Below are positions 45,261 through 55,200 of a DNA stretch of 56,848 nt, one piece after another. Within the stretch, counting starts at the first letter, position 1; every line of letters starts with the position of its first letter. Source of the stretch: Nocardia cyriacigeorgica (lineage in GTDB: Bacteria > Actinomycetota > Actinomycetes > Mycobacteriales > Mycobacteriaceae); contig NZ_JAAGVC010000034.1 of the NCBI RefSeq assembly GCF_010858045.1, positions 1 through 56,848 on the forward strand, given 5' to 3'. The notes beneath the pieces were generated by a model. The model was not told where the DNA came from. It did no database searches and saw only the letters and a list, made by a program, of their open reading frames with translations. The position numbers and the translations under genes were made by a program.

Positions 45261-45919
45261 GCCGCGCTCCCCTCGCCGGCCCCGGTGTTCTTCGTGTTCT
45301 CTGTGTTCTCGGATCGCGCGCTGTTCACTGTGTTCTCGGACTCTTCGGTGGTCTTCTCGGCCCGGCCGGCCCTGGTGCCGTTCGGCTCGAATCCGAACAC
45401 CGTCAGCACCACCAGCAGGATCGCACCGCAGACGATGGCCGAATCGGCGACGTTGAACACCGGCCACCAGCCGACGGCGACGAAATCGACCACATGCCCC
45501 TGCAACGGCCCCGGCGAGCGGAACAGCCGGTCCACCAGGTTGCCCAGCGCACCACCGAGCACCATGCCGAGCCCGACGGCCCACCACAGCGAGCGCAGGG
45601 TGCGGCCGATGCGGATCACCCCGATCACCACCGCGGCCGCGACCAAGGTCAGCAGCCAGGTCATGCCGGTGGCCATGGAGAAGGCCGCGCCCGGGTTGCG
45701 CACCAGGCTCAGCCGGGCCCAATCGCCGATGAGGTACACCGGATCGCCGGGGGTCAGCGTGGCGACCACGATGACCTTGGTGAGCAGGTCGAGGGCGAAC
45801 AACACCGCCGCGATCACCAGCAACAGCCGCAGTCGCTGCGGTGGGCGCGCCGGGCCCTCGGAGGGCTGCTCGGCGGTGCTTGGCTCGGGTGGCCGGTCGT
45901 CACTCACGCCGACCATCAT
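45257..45919 (-). CDS. lspA: Lipoprotein signal peptidase II
   Basis: A 220-residue membrane aspartyl protease that cleaves prolipoproteins after lipidation. Four helices are visible and the catalytic pair is D130 (GALGNLVDRLF) and D159 (FNVADSAIVCG). The C-terminus carries an unusual hydrophilic tail of about 40 residues with repeated Glu-Asn-Thr (SENTENTKNT). ATG at 45919 is used; GTG at 45907 is possible. It begins the operon lspA, pseudouridine synthase, membrane-anchored protein. Confidence 0.95.
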   Translation of the reverse strand: MMVGVSDDRPPEPSTAEQPSEGPARPPQRLRLLLVIAAVLFALDLLTKVIVVATLTPGDPVYLIGDWARLSLVRNPGAAFSMATGMTWLLTLVAAAVVIGVIRIGRTLRSLWWAVGLGMVLGGALGNLVDRLFRSPGPLQGHVVDFVAVGWWPVFNVADSAIVCGAILLVVLTVFGFEPNGTRAGRAEKTTEESENTVNSARSENTENTKNTGAGEGSAA

Positions 45920-46058
45920 CGCTCGAGGCGCGAACGGGCCTGTGCTGCGGGCACCGCATGTCCCGGCACCGCGGCCGTCGGCTGTCCCAGCCGATCCTCA
46001 GCCCGCGCTGCCCACATGTCCCAGCTGACACTCAGGAACCGGTCGTACTCTGTTGCTC

Positions 46059-47006
46059 GTGACGGTGTTGTCTTCTCCCCACGCACCCCGGATCGGCCGT
46101 TCCGGAGTGCTGATCATGGTGCTCGCGGTCGGGTTGTCGGCGTTCGGTGTCGGGTGCAGCGACGGCGCGGAGCCGTCCTCGGACGCCGAGGGCACCGAGC
46201 CGCTCGGCATCGGGCGTGAAGTGACGGTGCCGATCGCCGCGGCGGTGGCCACCGTCGAGTCGCCCGGCGAAGAACCGCGCGGCGCGCTGCGGGCCGGTTT
46301 CCCGGACGGCACCGTGCAGGAGGTGACGCTGCGTACCGATCACCGCATTCAGCAGCAGATCGATGATCAGCCGCCGCGCGATTTCTCGCATCCGGCGCTG
46401 ACCATCCCGTTGACCGCCCGCACGGACGACTCCGACGTCGACCTCACCCTCGGTGCCGTCACCACCCCCGACCCGTCGTTGTCGCAGGCGCTGACCGCCG
46501 CCGACGGCTCGCACGCGGGCCTGGACATGAGCGAGCTCGGCGCGATCACCGCGCTGCGGCTTGCCCCCTCACCGGAAACCTCGAACTCCGCGCGCGCGGC
46601 CATCGAGCAGGCGTTCTATCAAGCGGTGTACCAGTCGATCACCTTCCCGGACGATCCGGTGGGCGTGGGCGCGGTGTGGACGGTGCGTCAGGAGGTCACC
46701 GGTGGGGTGGCCCTCGACCAGGTGACCACGGCGACGTTGACCGAACGCGAGGGCAACCGCCTCACCATCGACCTGACCGTGGCCCAGACGCCGAAATCGC
46801 GGACCTGGAACCTGCCCAACGAGGCGGGCACCCTGCACATCGAGGATTACGCGATGACCGGCTCGGGCACCATCATCGTCGATCTCGGCCTGCCGCTGCC
46901 GGTATCGGGCGCCATCGATATCGGCGGGCACCAGTCCTACCGCGATCCGCGCACCGACACGCTGCTGCGCCAAACCATCAGCACGCGGGTGTCCTGGGGT
47001 GAATAG
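46059..47006 (+). CDS. Putative lipoprotein of unknown function
   Basis: A protein of about 315 residues. The N-terminal hydrophobic stretch (SGVLIMVLAVGLSAFGVGC) ends in a lipobox-like Gly-Val-Gly-Cys followed by an acidic Ser-rich linker (SDGAEPSSDAEGTEP), as expected for an exported lipoprotein that LspA would process. The mature part is strand-rich with VGAVWTVRQEVTGG and TLTEREGNRLTIDLTV, reminiscent of the DUF6263 group. GTG at 46059 or 46065 is the likely start; no strong ribosome binding site decides. It is divergent from lspA. Confidence 0.8.
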   Translation: MTVLSSPHAPRIGRSGVLIMVLAVGLSAFGVGCSDGAEPSSDAEGTEPLGIGREVTVPIAAAVATVESPGEEPRGALRAGFPDGTVQEVTLRTDHRIQQQIDDQPPRDFSHPALTIPLTARTDDSDVDLTLGAVTTPDPSLSQALTAADGSHAGLDMSELGAITALRLAPSPETSNSARAAIEQAFYQAVYQSITFPDDPVGVGAVWTVRQEVTGGVALDQVTTATLTEREGNRLTIDLTVAQTPKSRTWNLPNEAGTLHIEDYAMTGSGTIIVDLGLPLPVSGAIDIGGHQSYRDPRTDTLLRQTISTRVSWGE

Positions 47007-47099
47007 CACCGCGGGATCTCGCGATCGGCGGATGTCTGTCGGTGCCCGGGCATAGGCTCGAACCCGTCCGACAACCGATCGAGACCTGGAGGTCTTGCG

Positions 47100-47567
47100 A
47101 TGTCCGATGTCTCCCCGATTCCCGAGGGCTACCCGCGCCTGTCCCCCGGCCTCGCCGTGGACGGCGCGGCCGAAGCGATCGAGTTCTACAAGAAGGTCTT
47201 CGGCGCCACCGAGCGCATGCGCATGCCGCGCCCGGACGGCAAGGTCGCCCACTGCGAGCTGCTGGTCGGCGATTCGGTGATCATGCTCGGTGATCCGGCG
47301 CCGGAAATGAAGTTCCTCGACCCCAAGAGCGTCGGCGGCACCCCGGTCAATTTCAACATCTACGTCCCCGATTCCGATGCCGCCTTCAACGCGGCCATCG
47401 CGGCGGGCGCGACCGAGCTCATGCCGATGGAAAACCAGTTCTACGGCGACCGCACGGGCAGTTTCACCGATCCGTGGGGCCACCAGTGGACCGTTGCCAC
47501 GCACGTCGAGGATGTCACCCCCGACGAGATGGAGCGGCGGATGGCCGAGTTCACCGGCGCATCCTGA
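47100..47567 (+). CDS. VOC superfamily protein (PhnB/glyoxalase-like)
   Basis: A 155-residue protein of two paired beta-alpha-beta-beta-beta modules. Family features are GLAVDGAAEAIEFYKKVFGA at the front, HCELLVGDSVIMLGD in the middle and GDRTGSFTDPWGHQWTVATH at the end, as in the PhnB-like VOC group. Metal ligands of true glyoxalase are not all evident, so the function (isomerase, dioxygenase or binding protein) is open. GGAGG lies seven bases before the ATG. It is convergent with ctpE. Confidence 0.92.
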   Translation: MSDVSPIPEGYPRLSPGLAVDGAAEAIEFYKKVFGATERMRMPRPDGKVAHCELLVGDSVIMLGDPAPEMKFLDPKSVGGTPVNFNIYVPDSDAAFNAAIAAGATELMPMENQFYGDRTGSFTDPWGHQWTVATHVEDVTPDEMERRMAEFTGAS

Positions 47568-47582
47568 CCGCGGGGTGATGCC

Positions 47583-47605
47583 GGCTGCGGGTAGCGCCCG
47601 CAGCC
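47583..47605. terminator. Bidirectional terminator between the VOC gene and ctpE
   Basis: GGCTGCGGG and CCCGCAGCC form a perfect 9-bp stem with a five-base loop in the 54-bp gap between two convergent genes. Confidence 0.7.
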
Positions 47606-47621
47606 AGCGCCGACGTGTCGC

Positions 47622-50045
47622 TCAGGCGGCCCCACCCGGGGACGCCGGGATGAGTTTGTGCTCCTCATCGCGCAGCGACGCGGTGATCCACCAGGCCGCC
47701 TCGACCAGCACGATGCCGACCACACCGCAGATCACCGCGGCCGTGGTGAGCCCGACGTTGGACGGGTCGAGTTTGAAGAACTCCCTGGTGAACGGGATGG
47801 TGAACAGCAGCAGATAGGCCAGCACCGAGGCGCCGAGCAGCACCACCTTCCACCACACATAGGGCCGGGCCACGATGGCCAGCACCCACACCGCGATCAT
47901 GATCAGCGTGATGAGCGCGGTGGTGCCCGCCTGCACCGTCTGCTGCTCGGTCGCCTCCGGCCCCGCATAGGCGATCAGATACGCGACGAAGGTGGCCACG
48001 CCGATCACCACACCGGAGGGAATCGCCAACCGCATCACCCGGCCGACGAAACCGGGGCGGGCCCGCTCGTTGTTGGGCGCCAGCGACAGGATGAACGCCG
48101 GGATGCCGATGGTGAACCAGGCCGCGATGGTGACATGTCGCGGCAGGAACGGATACCCGATCGGCTCGTAGTCGAAGATCTGCGACCCGGCACCGGCCAG
48201 ACCGACCAGGAACGCCAGCAGCACCGAATACACCGTCTTGGTGAGGAACAGATTAGAGACGCGTTCGATATTGCCGATCACCCGGCGACCCTCCCCCACC
48301 ACATACGGCAGGGTCGCGAACTTGTTGTCCAGCAGCACGATCTGGGCCACCGCGCGCGTGGCCGGACTGCCCGAGCCCATGGCGACACCGATATCGGCAT
48401 CCTTGAGCGCCAGCACATCGTTGACGCCGTCACCGGTCATGGCGACGGTGTGCCCGCGCGACTGCAACGCACCCACCATGGCGCGCTTCTGATCCGGGCG
48501 CACCCGGCCGAAGGTGGTCTCCCGATCCAGCACATCGGCGAGCGCGTCGCGGTCCGCGGGCAGCCCGCGCGCGTCGACGGCATGGTCGCCGCCTGGCAGC
48601 TCGAGCGAGGCGGCCACCGCGCCCACCGATACCGCGTTGTCGCCGGAGATGACCTTGATCGCCACGTCCTGGCTCGCGAAGTAATCGAGGGTGTCGCGGG
48701 CGTCCGGACGCACCTTCTGCTCCAGCACCACCAGCGCGGCCGGGGTGACGACGCCCGGCGCGTCGGGCGCGTCGACGGCGCGATCGCTGGTGGCCAGCAA
48801 CAGGATCCGCAGGCCGGAGGACCCGAGTTCCTCGGCCCTGCGGGCCTCCTCGGAACCGGCATCGAGCAGCACATCGGGGGCGCCGAGCAGCCAGTTCCCG
48901 TGCTCACCGTAGGAGAAGCCGCTCCACTTCTTGGCCGAGGAGAACGGCGCGACCGCGGTGTAGGACCAGTCCGGCCGGTCGGGCAGCGCCTCGGCGATGG
49001 CCTGCACGCTGGCATTGGGGCGCGGATCGTCGCCGGCCATGGCGGCGAGCGCGCGGCGGATCTCGGCCTCGTCGCCGGCACCGAGCACCTCGAGATCGGC
49101 CAACCGCATCCCGTTCTCGGTGAGCGTGCCGGTCTTGTCCGCGCACACCACGTCGACGCGGGCCAGGCCCTCGATCGCGGGCAGTTCCTGCACCAGGCAT
49201 TTGCGCCGGCCCAGCCGCACCACCCCGACCGCGAACGCGATCGAGGTCATCAGCACCAGCCCCTCGGGCACCATCGGCACCAGCGCCGCCACCATGCCGG
49301 TGACCGCGGGCCGCCACGACTGACCGCTGGAGAACAGCTGGTTGTAGATGATCAGCGCACCGGCCGGGATCAGCAGGTAGGTGATGACCTTCAGGATGGT
49401 GTTGATGCCGTTGCGCAGTTCGGAATTGACCAGGGTGAACTTGCTGGCCTCCTCGGCCAGCTTGGCCGCATACGCGTCGCGACCGACCTTGGTGGCCCGG
49501 TAGGCACCGGAGCCGGACACCACATAGCTGCCCGAGAGCACCTGCGCGCCCAGCTCCTTGTGCACCGGATCGGCTTCGCCGGTGAGCAGCGACTCGTCGA
49601 CCTCGAGCAGTTCGGATTCGACCACCTCGCCGTCGACCACGATCTGATCGCCGGGACCGAGTTCGATCAACTCGTCGAGCACCACATCCTTGGGTGCGAT
49701 CTGCTCCGAGCGGCCGTCGCGGCGCACCGTCGGCTTGGCCTGGCTGACGATGGCCAGCTGATCGAGGGTGCGTTTGGCGCGGATCTCCTGAATGATGCCG
49801 ACCGCGCTGTTGGCCACGATCAGCAGCCCGAACATGCCGTCGATCACCGAACCGGTTGCCATCACCAGCACGAAAAGCACACCGAGGATCGCGTTGATCC
49901 TGGTGAACACATTGGCGCGGACGATATCGCGCACCGAACGGCTGGCCCGGTCGGGCACATCGTTGGTGCGGCCGTCACGACGACGTTCGTCCACCTCGGC
50001 GGCGGTCAACCCGGTCGAACGCGGCGCCTGCACGGATATCGACAT
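47622..50045 (-). CDS. ctpE: P-type ATPase, CtpE-like (calcium-type)
   Basis: An 807-residue cation pump. The actuator loop contains LLTGEADPV, the phosphorylation motif is DKTGTLT (Asp near 303), with MTGDGVNDVLALKDADIGVA in the hinge and about ten membrane helices. The PMVPEGLVLMTS helix matches CtpE of M. tuberculosis, a calcium-importing P-type ATPase, and the length is close (797). The ATG at 50045 is the family start. It is convergent with the VOC gene and divergent from rarD. Confidence 0.92.
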   Translation of the reverse strand: MSISVQAPRSTGLTAAEVDERRRDGRTNDVPDRASRSVRDIVRANVFTRINAILGVLFVLVMATGSVIDGMFGLLIVANSAVGIIQEIRAKRTLDQLAIVSQAKPTVRRDGRSEQIAPKDVVLDELIELGPGDQIVVDGEVVESELLEVDESLLTGEADPVHKELGAQVLSGSYVVSGSGAYRATKVGRDAYAAKLAEEASKFTLVNSELRNGINTILKVITYLLIPAGALIIYNQLFSSGQSWRPAVTGMVAALVPMVPEGLVLMTSIAFAVGVVRLGRRKCLVQELPAIEGLARVDVVCADKTGTLTENGMRLADLEVLGAGDEAEIRRALAAMAGDDPRPNASVQAIAEALPDRPDWSYTAVAPFSSAKKWSGFSYGEHGNWLLGAPDVLLDAGSEEARRAEELGSSGLRILLLATSDRAVDAPDAPGVVTPAALVVLEQKVRPDARDTLDYFASQDVAIKVISGDNAVSVGAVAASLELPGGDHAVDARGLPADRDALADVLDRETTFGRVRPDQKRAMVGALQSRGHTVAMTGDGVNDVLALKDADIGVAMGSGSPATRAVAQIVLLDNKFATLPYVVGEGRRVIGNIERVSNLFLTKTVYSVLLAFLVGLAGAGSQIFDYEPIGYPFLPRHVTIAAWFTIGIPAFILSLAPNNERARPGFVGRVMRLAIPSGVVIGVATFVAYLIAYAGPEATEQQTVQAGTTALITLIMIAVWVLAIVARPYVWWKVVLLGASVLAYLLLFTIPFTREFFKLDPSNVGLTTAAVICGVVGIVLVEAAWWITASLRDEEHKLIPASPGGAA

Positions 50046-50138
50046 GGCTGCCAGCCTAAGCGACGGCGCCGGGCGCGGGCCGTCACCGGCCACCGGTGGT
50101 GAGCAGCCGTGTGGCGCCGCGACGGTAGGTTCGGACGA

Positions 50139-51077
50139 GTGCGGCGGACCGAATCGATTCCTGGGGTTGCGTTCGGGGTCGGCGCGTACGCGTCCTGGGG
50201 CGCGTTCCCGGCCTTCTTCGGGCTACTGGCCTTCGCCTCGGCCACGGAGGTGCTCGCGCAACGCATCCTCTGGACCCTGGTGGTCGTGCTCATCGTGCTC
50301 GGCGCGGTGGGCAGGCTGGGCGAGCTGCGCCGGATCTCGGCGAGCACCTGGCGCTACGCGGCCGCGGCCTCGGCGGCGATCTCGCTGAACTGGGGTGTCT
50401 ACGTCTACGGGGTGATCTCCGAGCAGGTGGTGCAGTGCGCGCTCGGCTACTTCATCAACCCGCTGGTCACCGTGGCGTTCGGGGTGCTCATCTTCCGGGA
50501 ACGCCTGGCCGCCGCGCAGTGGGTGGCGCTCGGGCTCGGCGCGTCGGCGGTCGCGGTGCTCACCGTCGATTACGGGCGCCCGCCGATGATCGCGCTGACG
50601 CTGGCGTGCTCGTTCGCCGTCTATGGACTGGTGAAGAAGGTGATCCCGCTGGACGCGTTGCGCGGGGTGGCGGCCGAGGGCTTGATCGCGGCACCGTTCG
50701 CGCTGGTGTTCGTGATCGTGCTCGCCGTCACCGGGCAGGGCAGCTTCGGCGGCGGGTTCTCCGAGAGCGCGCTGCTCATGTCGACCGGCCCGGTGACGCT
50801 GGTGCCGCTGTTGCTGTTCGCGGTGGCCGCCCAGCGAGTCCCGCTGTCGACCATGGGAATTCTGCAATATCTGACACCCGCCCTGCAGTTGGCATGGGGC
50901 GTCGCGGTGGCAGGAGAGCCGATGCCCGCCTCGCGCTGGGCCGGTTTCGCGCTCATCTGGGCGGCACTGGCGGTGTTCACCGTGCACGCGCTCGTCCGCT
51001 CCCGCCGGCGGGTGGAGACGGCAGAACCGGACTCCGCTGCCCGTGGCTCGGGCTCGGAAGGCACCGCGGCTCGCTGA
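50139..51077 (+). CDS. rarD: EamA/RarD family transporter
   Basis: A 312-residue protein with ten predicted membrane helices, made of two EamA repeats. RarD features include GVAFGVGAYASWGAFPAFFG at the start, SLNWGVYVYGVISEQVVQCA, LGYFINPLVTVAFGVLIFRE and QYLTPALQLAWGV. The substrate is not known; the name comes from chloramphenicol-sensitivity studies in other bacteria. The GTG at 50139 is the best start, with a weak ribosome binding site. It is divergent from ctpE. Confidence 0.93.
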   Translation: MRRTESIPGVAFGVGAYASWGAFPAFFGLLAFASATEVLAQRILWTLVVVLIVLGAVGRLGELRRISASTWRYAAAASAAISLNWGVYVYGVISEQVVQCALGYFINPLVTVAFGVLIFRERLAAAQWVALGLGASAVAVLTVDYGRPPMIALTLACSFAVYGLVKKVIPLDALRGVAAEGLIAAPFALVFVIVLAVTGQGSFGGGFSESALLMSTGPVTLVPLLLFAVAAQRVPLSTMGILQYLTPALQLAWGVAVAGEPMPASRWAGFALIWAALAVFTVHALVRSRRRVETAEPDSAARGSGSEGTAAR

Positions 51078-51209
51078 TTCGCCGGGCCGATACGACACTC
51101 ATACCGCCCAGCTATCGGTCACCGCGGCTGTGAGGACCCACAGACGATGGGCGCGCAGGGCTCGCGTCGGTTACATTCTGCCGTCGAATCGATCTCAAAA
51201 TGCCCTACG

Positions 51210-51235
51210 ACAAGGGGTTTTATGTGACAAGGGGT
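51210..51235 (+). promoter_or_regulatory. Direct repeat before the ADP-ribosylglycohydrolase gene
   Basis: ACAAGGGGT occurs at 51210-51218 and again at 51227-51235, 17 bp apart, in a local AT-rich patch. The second copy supplies the AAGGGG ribosome binding site five bases before the GTG. A protein bound to the repeat could gate translation or transcription of the downstream gene. Confidence 0.4.
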
Positions 51236-51239
51236 ATCA

Positions 51240-52169
51240 GTGACATTGGATGACGCGCAACTGGATCGGGCCGCGGGCGCGCTGCTCGGTAGTGCGGCCG
51301 GAGACGCGCTGGGCGCCGGCTACGAGTTCACCTATCCGAGCGCCGACCAGGTGATCGATATGGTCGGCGGCGGCATGTTCGGCTGGGCGCCCGGCCAGTG
51401 GACCGACGACACCTCCATGGCCGTGGCGATCGCGCTGGCCGCGGACACGTCGGACAAGGGCATCGATCTGGACGAGGTGGCCGCCGGGTTCATGGCGTGG
51501 TGGGATTCCCAGCCGCCGGATGTCGGGGTGCAGACCTCGAAGGTGCTCAGTGCGCGGCCCAGTTCGGCGCGCGGCATGCAGGCGGTCGCCATGTCACTGC
51601 CCGGGCTCACCGGCGGCAACGGCTCGCTCATGCGCACCGGGCCGGTCGCCCTCGCCTACCTCGGCGATCCGGTCGAATGCGCAAGGGCGGCCGGCGCGAT
51701 CGGGCTGCTCACCCATCACGATCAGCAGGCCGTCGAGGCCTGCAAGATCTGGAGCCACGCCATCCGGCACGCGATCCTCGAGGCGAACTTCGACGGCGTG
51801 CGCGACTACGTCGCCGCCTGCCCCGCCGCCGACTACTGGAACCCGCTGCTCGATCAGGCCGAAACCGGGACCCCGCAGGACTTCCCGAAGAACGGCTGGG
51901 TGGTGCACGCCCTGCAGACCGCATGGTGGGCCATCACCACCACCGATCAATCCGGCCCCGACCACCTGCCGCGCGCGCTGGAGCAGTGCGTGCGCGCGGG
52001 CAACGACACCGACACCACCGCCGCCATCGCGGGCGCGCTGCTCGGCGCCCGGTGGGGTGCGTCGGCGGTGCCGGCGCGCTGGCGCGAGCTGCTGCACGGC
52101 TACCCCGGGCTCACGGGGAACGACCTGGTCGCGCTGGCGCACCGAATCGTGGTGAAGAACGCGGGGTAG
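51240..52169 (+). CDS. ADP-ribosylglycohydrolase (DraG/ARH family)
   Basis: A 309-residue all-helical hydrolase that removes ADP-ribose from proteins or small molecules. The di-magnesium site is visible: T55-D-D-T58 in WTDDTSMA, and D256 and D258 in GNDTDTTAAIAGALLGARWG, with the entry motif LLGSAAGDALGAGYEF. The GTG at 51240 has AAGGGG five bases upstream. No matching ADP-ribosyltransferase or toxin lies nearby, so its target is unknown. It is convergent with the emb gene. Confidence 0.93.
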   Translation: MTLDDAQLDRAAGALLGSAAGDALGAGYEFTYPSADQVIDMVGGGMFGWAPGQWTDDTSMAVAIALAADTSDKGIDLDEVAAGFMAWWDSQPPDVGVQTSKVLSARPSSARGMQAVAMSLPGLTGGNGSLMRTGPVALAYLGDPVECARAAGAIGLLTHHDQQAVEACKIWSHAIRHAILEANFDGVRDYVAACPAADYWNPLLDQAETGTPQDFPKNGWVVHALQTAWWAITTTDQSGPDHLPRALEQCVRAGNDTDTTAAIAGALLGARWGASAVPARWRELLHGYPGLTGNDLVALAHRIVVKNAG

Positions 52170-52196
52170 CCGATCCGAGTGCGCGGGCGCCCGGCC

Positions 52197-52235
52197 GTGG
52201 CTGCGATGGGCGCGAGCGTCGCCCACCGCAGCCAC
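52197..52235. terminator. Bidirectional terminator between the ARH gene and emb
   Basis: GTGGCTGCG-a-TGGGCG and CGCCCA-c-CGCAGCCAC form a 15-bp stem with one internal mismatch and a seven-base loop, in the 70-bp gap between the convergent genes. Confidence 0.75.
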
Positions 52236-52239
52236 CGGC

Positions 52240-55200
52240 TCAGTACGAGGTGATGATGTGGCCGGGCGTCCACGTGCCCGAACGCCGGACCTGCTCGACC
52301 GAGACCCTGGCGGCCTCGGCCTCCGGATCCACCGGAATGAACTGCTCGATGGAACCCCAGTCCTTGTCCCAGTCCTGATCCAGATACGCCGGCAGGGTGC
52401 GGGCGGTGAACAGCAGCTGGGTCCAGCCGAGCGGGCCACCACCATCGTGGGCCTGCCACATCGTGGTGATCGAAGCGCCACCACGGTCGGGCAGGATCCG
52501 GTACTGCGGCAGCTCGGAGACGCCGTAGCGGGTGGGCAGATGGTTCTGGCACGGGAAGTTCAGTCCCACAGCCCAATCCAGCAGCACCGGGGTCTGCGAG
52601 CCCAGCAACTGCGTCACCGTTGTCGTCTGCGGCACCCGCGGCGGGGTGACGGCCAGCCACTGGTCGGCGCCGAGATCCTTGTCCTCGGCGACCACGCGCA
52701 CCACGTCGGCGTCGCCGGGCAGCTGGTCCAGCGGGACGCGCAGGTTCCGCCACACCGGTGCGGGGCCGATATCCAGCGGCAGGATCGTGCCGCGCGGGGC
52801 GACGCTGCCGTCGGGCCGGGTGCTGCCGTATTCGAGTTCGAGCCGCTGGCCGGGCCGTTCGATCCCGTCGGCGTCGACGGAACGGATCCGGCCCGCGACC
52901 GCGATGGCGATGATGTCGCCGCGGCTGCCGTCGACCACGTCGGGCAGCCGATACCAGTCGGTGGTCAGGGCGGCCGGAACCTGATCGTCGGCGCTGTAGG
53001 TGCCGAGCACCGGCGTGGTGGCCGGATCCAGGCCGAAGGGCAACGGCACGTTGCTGCCGTTCACGCCGCGACCGGTCGAGGTGTCCGAGGTGGAGCCGGC
53101 CGAGGCCGCCGCATCGCGGATCTCGTCCGGGTCCGAGGACACCGTATTGGCTCGGCCGGTACTGGTTTCGAGCTCCTCGGACACCAGGACCGGGGCCACA
53201 CCATTGGGTGTGAAGCCGGTGGATTCGGTCCCGGCCAGCGCGGCGGCGCTGTCACCGGACAGCGGCCGCAGCATCGAGGCGTTCGGATCCGGCTCGACCA
53301 GAACGTCGTCGGCAAGGCCGCAACCATCCGAGAAGGTCGCGGCGATATTGGATTTCGCCAGCGAGTAGGCCGGGTACTGGGAGACCGCGGCCTTGGCGAA
53401 GGACGCCACCTCGAACACCACCATGGCGGCCGCCACGATCATCAGCACCGGTGTGCGCGCGAGCCGCCCCGCCGCCGACCCGGGTGCGGGCTCGGCGCCC
53501 GGGCGGATGTGGAACCACGCGGCCACCGCCAGCGCGAGCACCGTCAGGCCCATCATGAACGTCGAGAACCCGAAACCGGCGAACGACGGCGGCTTGTCCC
53601 ACCACGGGATACCCCACGACGACACATACCAATAGCCGTTGGCGGCAACGAAACTCATCGCAAGGGTGAAGAAGACCGCGGCCGCGAACAGCGCCCGGTT
53701 GCGCACCGGGCGCATCACCTTCGCGCTCACCGCGACAGCGGCGAGCGCCGCCGCGCAGGCGGCCAGCCCGGCGAAGACACCGAACTGATGGTTCCACTTG
53801 GTCGGCGCGAACATCATCAGCACCATGGCGCCGAAGGTGATGCCGATGATGCGCCGCGACGGCCCGGCCGCCGTACCGGGGATGTGGCCGCCGCGGCGCA
53901 GCATGGTGACCACGCACACCAGCAGGCACACGAACATCAGGAACACACCGAAGCGGCGGGTCAGCCAGCCGTCGCCGCTGGGCTGGATCAGGTACTGGTA
54001 GCGCAGGTATTCGAAGAACCAGGATTCACCGGGACCGATCCGGTCGTGCACGTACAGCATCTCGGTGAACGCGCTGAAGCTGCGGTCGGCGAAGATCACC
54101 GTCAGCACCAGCACGCCCACCGCGAACAACGGCAGCAGCTGTGCCGGATAACCGACGGTCTTGGCGCGGTGCACGATCACCGCGGTCACCGTGCGCGCCC
54201 CGGCGATCAGCGCGGCCACACAGATCACACCCGACGGCGCGGCGGTCAACGTCATCGCGGCGATCAGAATCGCCAGCGCCGCGGGCAGCAGCCGCCGGGT
54301 GGCGATGGCGCGCTCGACCGACACCCAGGTCAGGATCACGCCGGTGGCCACGACGAACTCCGCGCGCAGGCCGTTGTTGTAGGGCAGCCAGAACGCCAGG
54401 AACACCAGCGCCGAGGTCCACACCGCGATCTTGCTGTCGCGCACACCGGCACCGAGGCGCGGAATCACCTCGCGGCTGATCACCCACCAGCAGACCAGGG
54501 CCGAGAGCAGCACCGGCAACCGCACCCAGGTGCTCGCCACCGACACATGCGTCATCCAGCCGATGACGTCGGTGTAGGGCGTGTAGAACGGCGCCTCGTC
54601 GACGGAGAACCAGCGGTAGTAGTTCGACATGTAGCCCGAGCTCTGCGCCCCGCGCGCCATGCCGAGGATGTAGCCGTCGTCGGAGGTGTTGGCGCCGATG
54701 AAATGCCACACCAGCAGCGTCGCGAACACCACCCAGTCGACCGGGGTCAACCGCCACCAGCGCGCGGGCAGGAACCGGCGGGCGCGGCGGCCGTCGAGGC
54801 GGTCCAGCCGATACAGCGCCACCAGCGAGACCAGCGTGGCCAGCACGGCGAGCACGATGACGACGAGCTTGATCGGCGTCGGCGAGGTGGAATAGTGCGA
54901 ATCGACCTCGATATCGACACGCATCCCGGCCGGCACGGCACCGGCGAGATCGCTGAACACGCCGACCACCTGCGGACGCAGATCGCGTTCGATGGCGGCG
55001 CCCGCGGGGCCCGCACCGGTCACCGACACCGCCGCCCGGGCGGTGGAGACGTCGATCGACAGCGCACAGTCCTGACCGCGCACCTGATCCAGCGGCGCCG
55101 ACCACAACAGGGTGTTGCGCGAGACCGCGTCCACGCGGCCGGGACGTTCCGGAGTGTCGGCGACGACCTTGACGACGAAGCCGTAGCGTTCCATATCGGC

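Noticed and set aside
43587..46028. 813-codon plus-strand open frame
   Set aside because: Antisense to lspA, the pseudouridine synthase and the membrane-anchored protein; it has no start signal or domain.
47658..50102. 814-codon plus-strand open frame
   Set aside because: Antisense to ctpE; the composition is shadow-like.
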